Part shown: in pieces, positions 28,181 through 37,101 of the stretch | How the letters are laid out: each line of letters starts with the position of its first letter | How positions within the stretch are numbered: position 1 is the stretch's first letter | Origin: Microcystis aeruginosa Ma_SC_T_19800800_S464 | Lineage (GTDB): Bacteria; Cyanobacteriota; Cyanobacteriia; Cyanobacteriales; Microcystaceae | Direction of reading: 5' to 3' | Assembly (NCBI GenBank): GCA_007095785.1 | Contig: SFBL01000021.1 | Coordinates: forward strand, 1 to 57,406 | DNA: 57,406 nt | Made by a program: the position numbers and the translations under genes | The notes under the pieces: generated by a model | What the model saw: only the letters and a program-made list of their open reading frames with translations | What the model was told of the DNA's origin: nothing | Databases searched by the model: none

Positions 28181-29095
28181 ATGGCAGATAAATTAATCCG
28201 CGCCACGGCCGCCGATGGGGGAATTAGAGTAGTAGGAGTGATTACCACTCGTTTAACCGAAGAAGCCCGCCAAAGACATAAATTATCTAACGTAGCCACT
28301 GCCGCTCTCGGTCGCACGATGGCATCGGCTTTACTCTTGGCTTCCAGTTTAAAAAAACCCGGTTCTAGGATCAATATTCGCATTAAAGGCGATGGTCCCC
28401 TAGGCGGTGTTTTAGTTGATGCTGGACTCGATGGCACGGTACGCGGTTATGTGGACTATCCCCAGGTGGAATTACTCCCCAATGCTAAGGGTAAATTAGA
28501 TGTGGGTCGCGCCGTGGGTAACAAAGGTTATGTGCGAGTCTTACGGGAAGAAAAAGGCGAGGAGAGAAATGAACTTCAAGAAAGCATCGTCGAGATAGTT
28601 TCTGGGGAAGTGGGGGAAGATATCGCCTACTACTTAGACCAGTCCGAACAAATTCCCTCCGCTTTGCAAGTGGGGGTTTTTGTCGGTACAACCACCGGAG
28701 TAACGGCAGCCGGGGGAATTTTATTACAAGTTCTCTCTAAAGAAGCAGCCCGGGATGAGGTCTTGGTGGCTCGTTTAGAGTCGAGATTGCGAAAATTAAC
28801 GGGATTTACGCCCCTTTTACGGGCAGGAAAAGGACTAGAAGATATTTTTCAGGAACTTCTCGGAGATATGGGTCTAGAAATTTTTCCGGCTGTGCAGATG
28901 CTGCGTTTTGATTGTGATTGTTCTTTTGAACGGGCCTTAGGAGCTTTAAAATTCCTCGGGGTCGATGAATTAAAAGACATTATCGAAAAGGATAAACAAG
29001 CGGAAGCCATCTGTGAGTTTTGTCGGGAAGTGTATAATGCCAACGAGAGACAATTAATCGAATTAGTCGAGTCTCTACAGGCTGAATCTTGCTGA
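28181..29095 (+). CDS. hslO: Hsp33 redox-regulated molecular chaperone
   Basis: Cytoplasmic holdase switched on by oxidation when its zinc-bound cysteines form disulfides. The 304-residue protein has the N-terminal MADKLIRATAADGGIR and the VTAAGGILLQVL core. The C-terminal switch is CDC (in RFDCDCS) plus CEFC (in ICEFCREVY), the full four-cysteine set. No operon partner is seen; the gene is divergent from the small conserved protein. Confidence 0.95.
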   Translation: MADKLIRATAADGGIRVVGVITTRLTEEARQRHKLSNVATAALGRTMASALLLASSLKKPGSRINIRIKGDGPLGGVLVDAGLDGTVRGYVDYPQVELLPNAKGKLDVGRAVGNKGYVRVLREEKGEERNELQESIVEIVSGEVGEDIAYYLDQSEQIPSALQVGVFVGTTTGVTAAGGILLQVLSKEAARDEVLVARLESRLRKLTGFTPLLRAGKGLEDIFQELLGDMGLEIFPAVQMLRFDCDCSFERALGALKFLGVDELKDIIEKDKQAEAICEFCREVYNANERQLIELVESLQAESC

Positions 29096-29159
29096 GAAGT
29101 CGGGCAATGAGCGCCATTAGGGTAAAATCTATCTAAAAATATCCGTCAGGGAGTCGTGA

Positions 29160-31115
29160 ATGTTTAAAGGAAAAGAATTAACCAAAAATCTAGTCAAACG
29201 AGAATCGATTGACTCCCTGACTCGTTGGCCAGAGAAAACTAAATCTTTTCTTTTTCTCTTTTGGTCCCGATACCAGCATCGTTTCACTTGGAAAGTTTGG
29301 GCGGCTTTATTTGTGGTGGTCTTTGGCGGTGTTGGCTTTCTCGCCACTTGGCAGTTATTAAATATGCAGAAGTCGCCCAATTGCCCCAAAATCTTCTGGC
29401 CTATTGCTTCTGCCTCCCTGCGTCTCTACTGCGCTCAACTTTCCGCCGATAGTCGCACCGTGGAAGGATTACTCGCAGCAATTGCCCTGGTGGAAGCTTT
29501 ACCCGAAGACCATCCCTTGCGATCACAAGTTAATCAACAGGTGGAAGAATGGGCGCGAGATATCCTGAATTTGGCTGAAAAAGACTATCAAGCGGGAAAT
29601 TTAGAGCAAGCAATTGCTAAAGCTCGTCAAATCCCCAATAATATGGCAGTAGCGGCAATTATTGAAGAAAGAATCGCTAAGTGGCAAGGAACTTGGACGG
29701 AAGGCAACGAGATCTTAAGCAAACTAGAGGAAAATCTCCGCGCTTCCAACTGGAATCAATCTTTCCGTCTAGCGGTGGATTTATTGAACTTAAATAACGA
29801 ATACTGGGCAACGGTTAAATATAATGAAGCGCTCGCTAAAATTACCGTCGCCCGGGAAGATAGCAGTAAATTAGATAATGCCTTTAATCTCTTTGCCCGG
29901 GGCGGTCTCGACAATTGGTTCAAAGTCATCGAAGAAGCTAGAAAAATTCAATCCAGCAGTTATGCCTATCAGGAGGCAGAAAAATTAATCGGGAAAACCG
30001 AGGATAAACTGCAAGAATACGCCGAAAGATTAATTGAGCGGAAGCAATGGCAAGCTCTCCGGGATTTGGCTAACCAAACCCCCAAAGACCTCAAAATTAA
30101 AGAAGATGTCACCGATTGGTCCCTCTTGTCCGCAGCGGCCTTAGATGCGGAAGCCGGCACGGTGGAGGGATTGGAAGCTGGCATACTGGGACTAGAACAA
30201 ATCGACGCTTCTCGACCTCTCCATCAAACGGCCCTAGCTATGAGGGAGCGCTGGCAGTTACAGGTACAGGATCTAAGAATACTGTCCGAGGCTAGAGATT
30301 TAGCACAAGCAGGTACGATCGAGCAGTATAGCGCCGCTATCGCGAAAGCGGGCGAGGTTCCCCGTAATAATCCCCTCTGGTCGCAAGCACAGCAGGAAAT
30401 TGGCTCTTGGAATCGTCAAATACAAGTGATTGAAGACCGGCCGATTTTAGAACGCGCGCGGGAAATTGCTCTCCCCGGCGATATTAATTCCCTCAGTAAC
30501 GCTATTATTCAGGCGCGGGCAATCGCTAAGAATCGGGCCTTATACCGAGATGCTCAACGGGAAATTGGCGACTGGCAAGTGCGGATTGAACGCATGGAGG
30601 ATCAACCCATTTTAGATCAGGCTCAAGCTTTGGCCAATCTCAAAGACTATAGCACAGCGATCGAAACTGCCAATCAAATTCCCCCCGGTCGCACTCTTTC
30701 CTCGGAAGCTTCCCAAAATATCCGTCGTTGGCGCCGAGAGTTGCAGGCCCGTCAAAATCTTCAACAGGCTAATCAATTAGCGGCGACGGGAACCGCAGAA
30801 GGTTTAACCCGGGCGATTGCTTTAGTTACCAATATTTCCACTAAAACCGATGCGGGTGTGCAACGGACTGAATTGCTGGAACGTTGGAGTTATCAGCTTT
30901 TGTCTTTAGCCACGGACAATGCTAATAATGGTCGTTATCTGGAAGCTATTCGCCTTGCTGAATCCGTATCCCGGGAAAGTACCGCTTACAGTTCGGCTCG
31001 CTCCCAAATGCAAGGCTGGCGCAATATTCTCCAACCTCCGGCCCCACCGCCAATAGTTGAATCGACTCCCCTTTCCCCAGAGTCCCCGATAGAAACACCA
31101 AGTCCGGGTCAATAA
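29160..31115 (+). CDS. Membrane-anchored protein with internal helical repeats
   Basis: A 651-residue protein of unknown function. One membrane helix lies at about residues 47-67. The rest is helical and Ala/Glu/Gln-rich and is made of repeats of roughly 60-70 residues. Each has an alanine-rich helix pair, an AI..A..I stretch and then W..I/Q (EIGSWNRQIQVIEDRPIL, EIGDWQVRIERMEDQPIL, and further diverged units back to about residue 95). The C-terminus is Pro/Ser-rich. It has a good ribosome site (GGGAG, six bases). Likely an extracytoplasmic scaffold, by inference. Confidence 0.65.
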   Translation: MFKGKELTKNLVKRESIDSLTRWPEKTKSFLFLFWSRYQHRFTWKVWAALFVVVFGGVGFLATWQLLNMQKSPNCPKIFWPIASASLRLYCAQLSADSRTVEGLLAAIALVEALPEDHPLRSQVNQQVEEWARDILNLAEKDYQAGNLEQAIAKARQIPNNMAVAAIIEERIAKWQGTWTEGNEILSKLEENLRASNWNQSFRLAVDLLNLNNEYWATVKYNEALAKITVAREDSSKLDNAFNLFARGGLDNWFKVIEEARKIQSSSYAYQEAEKLIGKTEDKLQEYAERLIERKQWQALRDLANQTPKDLKIKEDVTDWSLLSAAALDAEAGTVEGLEAGILGLEQIDASRPLHQTALAMRERWQLQVQDLRILSEARDLAQAGTIEQYSAAIAKAGEVPRNNPLWSQAQQEIGSWNRQIQVIEDRPILERAREIALPGDINSLSNAIIQARAIAKNRALYRDAQREIGDWQVRIERMEDQPILDQAQALANLKDYSTAIETANQIPPGRTLSSEASQNIRRWRRELQARQNLQQANQLAATGTAEGLTRAIALVTNISTKTDAGVQRTELLERWSYQLLSLATDNANNGRYLEAIRLAESVSRESTAYSSARSQMQGWRNILQPPAPPPIVESTPLSPESPIETPSPGQ

Positions 31116-31197
31116 TCAGTTTTAGGGGCTGTTTTTCCGGTGAATTGCCCCTAAAAAAGTCCCTCATCCCCATTGGTCTGTCCAGTTAAATCTGTAT

Positions 31198-31298
31198 TAT
31201 ACTAAATCCTGTTTACAAGGGATAGGATGGCGGGGGAGCGGGGAGAAACAATCCATAACTTGGGAGTTCATCGCACTATTCAAAACCGATTTAGTATA
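31198..31298. repeat. MITE-like element with TATACTAAATC ends
   Basis: TATACTAAATC (31198-31208) and GATTTAGTATA (31288-31298) are perfect 11-bp terminal inverted repeats; the outer TA could be a TA target duplication. Relatives occur at 48427-48495 and 57020-57128. Confidence 0.7.
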
Positions 31299-31399
31299 AA
31301 TTGCCAACAAATAACCAAAGCCAATTTTAAAAAGATAATAAGTAGGTAGGCGTTAAAAATTATCAGACACCCCCCTTATCAAGGCTGTCCATTAGTCAC

Positions 31400-31557
31400 A
31401 TCTTTCTTAACATTTCAAACCTTTGTAGCACAACGCTTTCAAGACTCGGTTAACAATTTGTAATATTCCTTGTTGACACCCTTACTGACAAAGAAAAAAC
31501 TGAAATCAAGTCAGGATAAGAGTTGGAGTGCTTAATGAAAAAATTGTTAAGAAAGAT
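31400..31557. repeat. 158-bp element with 13-bp terminal inverted repeats
   Basis: ATCTTTCTTAACA (31400-31412) is the exact reverse complement of TGTTAAGAAAGAT (31545-31557). There is no coding capacity. It lies inside the interrupted element. Confidence 0.6.
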
Positions 31558-31576
31558 CCCTATAAGGGATAGAAGG

Positions 31577-31604
31577 GTAGGGTTGATTCATGAATCAACC
31601 CTAC
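31577..31604. repeat. 28-bp perfect palindrome
   Basis: GTAGGGTTGATTCA is followed immediately by its reverse complement, centred between 31590 and 31591. It could be a cruciform, a dyad operator or two abutting element ends. Confidence 0.7.
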
Positions 31605-31696
31605 TATGAATCGGCCCTAGGATTAAGGGGGGCAGGGAGGATCAAAGACAAAATCTATCTTCAATTTAATTATAACCACTTACTTACTTAGTTGTT

Positions 31697-32956
31697 ATGA
31701 ATTACATTAATCAATCAAGCCAAAAACAGAACTCTTTAATTTCTATGAGAGCAAGTGAGGTACTGGATTTATATGCCAAAGGGAAACGCAATTTTACGGG
31801 AGTAAAATTAAAAGGAAAGTGTTTTCACGGAAAGAATTTATCGGGGGCGAATTTTAGTCAAGCCGATCTGCGTGGCACTAATTTTAAAGGGGCTATTTTA
31901 GAGGGAACTAAATTTACCGAGGCTAGGGCAGGATTACTAAAGCGCGGTCGGCTACAATTAATTTTAATTTCTTGGTTAATAGCGGCTGTCTGCGGCTATC
32001 TGTGGGGATTAGCTGGTTATTATCTAGCTTTAATGCTGGTGACAGATGTAACCAAATTTAAAATTATTGGTGCGGGTATAATCACGATTTTATCTCTAAT
32101 TTACGGAATATTTTATCGTCAGCGAGTTGGGGGATTGCCCTTAGTTTTATCCTTGATTTCTGGTCAAGCCATAAGTTTTACCCTAGCAATTTGCATCAGC
32201 TTAACTTTAACTTTATTGACAGGAATTATATTAGTTTTTCAGGGAGCATTAGCTGGAATAGCTGTGATGAATGGAACTTTTTCTATAGCTTTGATGGTTG
32301 GGGTTTGTGGTACTTTATTCACCGCTTATCTGGCTTGGTTATCCCTAGAAGAATCGAGAGAAACGATCACGAAATCCATGGCAATTGCTTTTTTAGCCAG
32401 TAAAGGTACAAATTTTTGCGGGGCAAATCTCCAAGAAGCCGATTTCACGGGAGCGCAGTTAAAAGCCACTGATTTAAGGGCAAAAGATTTAACTAGAACT
32501 CGATTTTATCTGGTATCGGGCATCGAGCGAGCGCGCTGGGAAAAGACAATTCTGGACGAAGTTGCGATGAGAAATCTTCTGGTTACTGGTCAAGGGGAAA
32601 ATAAAGCTTATATTGGCTATAATTTTCGCGGACTGAATCTTTACGGGTTTAACTTCAAAAATGCCAACCTGACTAGGGCAAATTTCAGCGAGGCAAATTT
32701 AGCCTACGCTAATCTAGAAGGGGCAAATTTAGCCCATAGTAACGTGATGAGAGCCAATTTACAGGGAGCCACCCTGACGGGTGCTTGTATCGAAGCTTGG
32801 AAAATCGCCGAAAATACCAATTTAGAAGGGGTTGATTGTGATTATATCTATTTAGTCGAGTGCGATCGAGAGCGCCGTCCCAGGGAGGGAGAATTTGGGG
32901 AGGGGGAATTCCGGCAATTGGCCCTGGAGCAGCGAAAATTGTATATTGACGAATAA
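31697..32956 (+). CDS. Membrane protein with two pentapeptide-repeat blocks
   Basis: A 419-residue protein. A short pentapeptide block (about 33-78; LSGANFSQADLRGTNF) comes first. A membrane domain with about five helices follows (90-225). A second, longer pentapeptide block covers about 235-380 (NLTRANFSEANLAYANLEGANL). The N-terminal EVLDLYAKGKRNF is nearly the same as the stretch before the SpkB pentapeptides. Function unknown; pentapeptide blocks form beta-helices and may dock a partner at the membrane. Confidence 0.7.
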   Translation: MNYINQSSQKQNSLISMRASEVLDLYAKGKRNFTGVKLKGKCFHGKNLSGANFSQADLRGTNFKGAILEGTKFTEARAGLLKRGRLQLILISWLIAAVCGYLWGLAGYYLALMLVTDVTKFKIIGAGIITILSLIYGIFYRQRVGGLPLVLSLISGQAISFTLAICISLTLTLLTGIILVFQGALAGIAVMNGTFSIALMVGVCGTLFTAYLAWLSLEESRETITKSMAIAFLASKGTNFCGANLQEADFTGAQLKATDLRAKDLTRTRFYLVSGIERARWEKTILDEVAMRNLLVTGQGENKAYIGYNFRGLNLYGFNFKNANLTRANFSEANLAYANLEGANLAHSNVMRANLQGATLTGACIEAWKIAENTNLEGVDCDYIYLVECDRERRPREGEFGEGEFRQLALEQRKLYIDE

Positions 32957-33139
32957 GATAACTGCTATACAAAGCTAAAATTGCGGCGCCGAGGCGGGCA
33001 ATTAGAGGGATAATAAGACCAACCCCGATCGAGCGGGTGTCAGAGGCGGCGGAGTTACATCCCTCCCGATGCCAAATAAGGTTATTTGCCCTTTTCCCTA
33101 ACCCCTATCCCCCGACTGGTAACTGATCACTGATAAGCG

Positions 33140-34783
33140 ATGGTGAATATTTCTAATCAAGTTATACCCAATCGGGGACTAGCGCCCCAGGCAAAAGCCT
33201 CCGATGTCCAAATCCTAGCGGCGATCGATATTGGTACGAATTCGGTTCACATGGTAGTAGTGGCAATTGAACCGTCTTTACCTGCTTTTACGATTATTGC
33301 CAGAGAAAAGGATACAGTCCGTCTGGGCGATCGAGATAGGAAAACCGGTAAATTAACCCTAGCGGCCATGGAAAGAGCGATCGCCGCTTTAAAACGCTGT
33401 CACGATCTGGCTATTAGTCTCCATGCGGATCAGATTATTGCCGTTGCCACTAGCGCCACCCGGGAAGCGACCAACGGCGACGAATTTTTGGCTTTAATCG
33501 AGAAAGAAGTCGGTATTTCTGTAAATCTCATCTCCGGACAGGAGGAAGCGCGCCGGATTTATCTCGGTGTCGTCTCGGGGATGGATTTCCAAAATCAAAC
33601 CCATATTATTATCGATATTGGCGGCGGTTCCACGGAATTAATCTTAGCCGATAGTCAAGAAATTCGCTTTCTTAGTAGTACCAAAATCGGCGCGGTGCGT
33701 TTGAGCCAAGATTTCATTACTACCGATCCTATTAGTACCACAGAATTAGCCTATTTAAGAGCATACACCCGCGGAATGTTGGAACGGGCAGTAGAGGAAA
33801 TTAAACATCATTTACAGGTGGGAGAAGTGCCGCGTTTAGTGGGAACTTCTGGGACGATCGAAACTTTGATGACTATCCATGCTTTGGAGAAATTGGGAGA
33901 AATTCCTAATCCTTTAAATGGTTATCAATTAACCCGCAAAGATGTCAAAGAATTGGTCAAACGTTTCGCTGCTTTGGACTATCACCAAAGACTGGCAATT
34001 CTGGGGATGTCCGATAAACGGGCCGAGATAATTCTAGCTGGTTCGATCGTGCTTTTGGAAGCGATGACCATGTTAGATGTTGATAAGTTAGTTCTCTGTG
34101 AAAGGGCCCTGCGAGAAGGGGTAATCGTCGATTGGATGCTGACGCACGGGTTAATTGATAATCGGTTACTTTATCAGAGTGAAATCCGTCAGCGCAGTGT
34201 CTTGAAAATAGCGAAAAAGTATCAAGTGAATTTAGAATCGGCCGAGAGAATAGCGACATTTTCCCTGTCTTTGTTCGAGCAAACCCAAGCACAATTACAT
34301 TCTTGGAATCAGGAGGCTAAAGATTTATTATGGGCGGCGGCAATTTTACATAATAGTGGTTTATATGTTAGTCATGCTGCCCATCATAAACATTCCTATT
34401 ATTTAATTCGCAATGGTGAACTGTTGGGCTATACGGAAATAGAGTTAGAAGTTATCGCTAATATCGCTCGTTATCACCGCAAAAGTAAACCGAAGAAAAG
34501 ACATGATGATTTTATGAAATTAACGGAATATTATCAGTATATGGTCAGACATTTAAGTGCTATACTGCGCTTGGCTGTGGCTTTAGATCGGCGACAAATA
34601 GGAGCGATTAAAAAGATTGAATGTAAGTACGATCCCGAATATAGAACCCTACATCTGCATCTTTTTCCCAATAATGCTGAAGATGATTGTGCTTTAGAAT
34701 TGTGGAGTTTAGACTATAAAAAACCTGTTTTTGAGGAAGAATTTGGGGTGAAAGTGGTGGCAACTTTGGCATTTTTACCCTGA
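33140..34783 (+). CDS. ppx: Exopolyphosphatase, Ppx/GppA family
   Basis: Cuts phosphate from polyphosphate ends, or pppGpp in the GppA mode. The 547-residue protein has the actin-fold ATPase motifs DIGTNSVHMVV near residue 31 and DIGGGSTELI near 160. A C-terminal HD-like domain (about 340-500) with HNSGLYVSHAAHHKHS and IARYHRKSKP is typical of the long Ppx form. The start is preceded by CTGATCACTGATAAGCG, part of a heptad repeat, so no Shine-Dalgarno is seen. Confidence 0.92.
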   Translation: MVNISNQVIPNRGLAPQAKASDVQILAAIDIGTNSVHMVVVAIEPSLPAFTIIAREKDTVRLGDRDRKTGKLTLAAMERAIAALKRCHDLAISLHADQIIAVATSATREATNGDEFLALIEKEVGISVNLISGQEEARRIYLGVVSGMDFQNQTHIIIDIGGGSTELILADSQEIRFLSSTKIGAVRLSQDFITTDPISTTELAYLRAYTRGMLERAVEEIKHHLQVGEVPRLVGTSGTIETLMTIHALEKLGEIPNPLNGYQLTRKDVKELVKRFAALDYHQRLAILGMSDKRAEIILAGSIVLLEAMTMLDVDKLVLCERALREGVIVDWMLTHGLIDNRLLYQSEIRQRSVLKIAKKYQVNLESAERIATFSLSLFEQTQAQLHSWNQEAKDLLWAAAILHNSGLYVSHAAHHKHSYYLIRNGELLGYTEIELEVIANIARYHRKSKPKKRHDDFMKLTEYYQYMVRHLSAILRLAVALDRRQIGAIKKIECKYDPEYRTLHLHLFPNNAEDDCALELWSLDYKKPVFEEEFGVKVVATLAFLP

Positions 34784-34959
34784 AATCATGAGAATGGAAA
34801 TTTTCGAGACTTGTTACCTATTATTCTAGGTCAAGATTATCGAATGCGGTAAATTGATAATTTTTGTTGATAGTCAAGCAAAAAAAACGTTAAAAACTGC
34901 GAAGTTACTGTTATAATCCAGAGGGAATAGGAACGCAGAAAGAAAAGGAGCAGAAAAAC

Positions 34960-36609
34960 TTGTTGCAATTAGTTAAAATTGGTCGATTGATCGCTCTTGG
35001 TTGCTTAGGAACGATACTGACTAGCTTTCCTGTCCTCTCGGCCGAGAGAATCACTTTTATCTTAGCACCCTTTAGTCGTAGCCTAGAAATTAGTTCCCTA
35101 GAAAACTTTGCCAAAACTGGCAGAATTGACGCTAATCTAAGACAATATTTAGGTAATACAACCCCGGAACAACAAAGAGAATTTCGCCAAGCTTTAACCA
35201 CAAGTAAAGAAATTAATCCCGTCCTGATCTCCCGCTTTTTTAACACCAGAATGGGGGAAGATATCCTCAACCTTTTAGGAGAACTGATCACCATTCAAGG
35301 GGGTATTAACGGTAAATTTGCCCTGCGTTCTGCCCTAGTTAAATCAGCTTTTGAACCGGGAGGGGTAACTATTCTTAACCTGCTGCGTAATCTGCCCACT
35401 AATATGCAGATTGATGTGACAAAAGTGCAAAGATTAGCTCGGGCGATCGATGTCGTCCTGAAAGCGACCACAGTATTTACAGAAAAGGTGGCGCAATTAT
35501 CCTTAGAAGAAGCTAAAAAGGCTGGTGAAATTAATTTTACCGCCATGACCGACCCCCGACAACCCGGACCCCAACAAGTGGAACAGATGCGGCTGGATTT
35601 AACCGATAGCCGTCGTCAGAGGGAACTTTATCTAATTATTGTCAAACCCAAGGGGCAATTAACCCAGAAAACCCCCGTTATCGTCTTTTCCCACGGTTTA
35701 GCTTCCCGTCCTGAAGATTTTGTCCGACACGCGGAACACTTTGCTAGTTACGGTTATCTCGTCGCTATGCCCCAACACCCCGGCAGCGATACCCTACAGG
35801 TACAGAATCTACTCGCCGGTTTATCGCGGACGGTTTTTTATACCAACGAATTTGTCAATCGTCCATTGGATATATCTTTTGTGATCGATGAATTGCAAAG
35901 ACGCAACGCGGGGGAATTTCAGGGGCAATTAGATTTAGATAATGTGGGAGTTGGTGGACATTCCTTCGGCGGTTATACAGCCTTAGCCGTGGGTGGAGCG
36001 ACGATCGATTTCGAGAATTTACAACGGGACTGCCAAAGAAGATTAGCTTTTCTCAATGTCTCCCTCTTGCTGCAGTGTCGTGCTTTGGATTTACCCCGAG
36101 AAGAATACAACTTTCGCGATCGGAGAATCAAAGCGATTTTTGCGGTTAATCCGTTTAATTGGAGTATTTTTGGGGCTAAAGGACTGGCTAAGATCGAAAT
36201 TCCCACTTTTGTGGCGGCAGGAACCTACGATCCCGCTACCCCCGCTATTTTTGAACAGGTGCGCTCTTTTCCGCTGCTCAATACTGAAAATAAATATTTA
36301 GCTCTGATTGAAGGTCAAGCTCACGTTGATTTTTCGGTACTAGATGCGGGAATTAACGAAGCGATCGAATCCGTAGCCGATCTTACCCTGCCGGCACCCT
36401 ATGTGATCGATAGTTACGCCCATTCCCTATCTTTGGCCTTTTTTGAGGTGTATATTCGCAAAAACCCCAGCTATAAACCTTTTTTACAGGCGGCCTATTC
36501 CCAATATCTCAGTCAAGGCCAGGAGTTTAGATGTTTTCTGATTACCCGCGCCTCCTCCGCTGCTTTAGAACAACTCATCGAAGATTTTATCGCTCAAAAT
36601 GTCCGTTAA
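34960..36609 (+). CDS. Secreted alpha/beta hydrolase with DUF1400 N-terminus
   Basis: A 549-residue protein with a signal peptide (about 1-28, ending FPVLSAE). A helical DUF1400-like region (30-200) is followed by an alpha/beta-hydrolase domain resembling platelet-activating-factor acetylhydrolase or dienelactone hydrolase. The nucleophile is Ser335 in GGHSFGG, the oxyanion region is VFSHGLASRP, and a late GQAHVDFS supplies the histidine. It should act in the periplasm; the substrate is unknown. The start is TTG 34960: GGAG lies nine bases upstream and no ATG fits before the signal peptide. TTG 34963 is an alternative. Confidence 0.82.
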   Translation: MLQLVKIGRLIALGCLGTILTSFPVLSAERITFILAPFSRSLEISSLENFAKTGRIDANLRQYLGNTTPEQQREFRQALTTSKEINPVLISRFFNTRMGEDILNLLGELITIQGGINGKFALRSALVKSAFEPGGVTILNLLRNLPTNMQIDVTKVQRLARAIDVVLKATTVFTEKVAQLSLEEAKKAGEINFTAMTDPRQPGPQQVEQMRLDLTDSRRQRELYLIIVKPKGQLTQKTPVIVFSHGLASRPEDFVRHAEHFASYGYLVAMPQHPGSDTLQVQNLLAGLSRTVFYTNEFVNRPLDISFVIDELQRRNAGEFQGQLDLDNVGVGGHSFGGYTALAVGGATIDFENLQRDCQRRLAFLNVSLLLQCRALDLPREEYNFRDRRIKAIFAVNPFNWSIFGAKGLAKIEIPTFVAAGTYDPATPAIFEQVRSFPLLNTENKYLALIEGQAHVDFSVLDAGINEAIESVADLTLPAPYVIDSYAHSLSLAFFEVYIRKNPSYKPFLQAAYSQYLSQGQEFRCFLITRASSAALEQLIEDFIAQNVR

Positions 36610-36710
36610 TCAGTGATCAGTGATCAGTGATCAGTGATCAGTGATCACTGATCACTGATCACTGATCAGTTATCAGTTATCAGTTATCAGTTAACTGATC
36701 ACTGATAAAA
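36607..36710. repeat. Heptad repeats with a 48-bp perfect palindrome
   Basis: GATCAGT units run into GATCACT units and then GTTATCA units. Positions 36621-36668 form a perfect 48-bp palindrome centred on GATC at 36643-36646. The array begins inside the hydrolase stop codon (gttaatcagtg). Confidence 0.85.
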
Positions 36711-36746
36711 ATTATCACCTCCTACTCCCAATTCATAATTCATAAT

Positions 36747-37037
36747 TTATATTTGGTGAGGGCGTTTAAGTAGTAATTGGATAGCCAAAAGAATTAAACC
36801 AATGGTGACAAAAACAAAAATAAAGGTTCCTAGAGAAGCTAAACCAAAAACTAAAGTTCGGACAGCACTACCAATTCTCAAGGCGATCGGACTGTGAGCA
36901 ACCATTGGTTTTGAGTAAAAAGAATGACCGATCGCTGCTGTGAGATAATAGAGAATTGTCCCCAATGCTGCCGAAATTGCCGCACCAACTAAACAGCGAG
37001 TAGGAGTAACTTTTTTGGTTTCTAATTCTGTGGTCAT
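36747..37037 (-). CDS. DUF3082-like small membrane protein
   Basis: A 96-residue cyanobacterial membrane protein with two or three hydrophobic segments (about 15-37, 60-90). The CLVGAAISAALGTILYYL and AVRTLVFGLASLGTFIF blocks fit the DUF3082 family as I remember it. Function unknown. Confidence 0.6.
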   Translation of the reverse strand: MTTELETKKVTPTRCLVGAAISAALGTILYYLTAAIGHSFYSKPMVAHSPIALRIGSAVRTLVFGLASLGTFIFVFVTIGLILLAIQLLLKRPHQI

Positions 37038-37101
37038 TACTTTTTAGTCCTCAAATACTGCCCAGGTTAAATTTTAATTCTTTTCCCAGCATTTTACCCG
37101 A

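Larger units (their letters stand above)
31340..31688 (-). repeat. Interrupted second copy of the 9291-9429 element
   Basis: Starts AAGTAGGTAGGCGTTAAAAA and ends AATTATAACCACTTACTTACTT, the reverse complement of the copy at 9291 with few changes. About 240 bp of unrelated DNA sits in the middle (31385-31620) in place of part of the G/C-rich core. Confidence 0.7.
31116..31696. other. Nested mobile-element remnants upstream of the pentapeptide gene
   Basis: This 581-bp gap has no gene. In order it holds a TATACTAAATC element (31198-31298), then an inverted, interrupted copy of the 9291-9429 element (31340-31688). Inside that copy are a 158-bp inverted-repeat element (31400-31557) and a 28-bp perfect palindrome (31577-31604). 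Confidence 0.75.
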
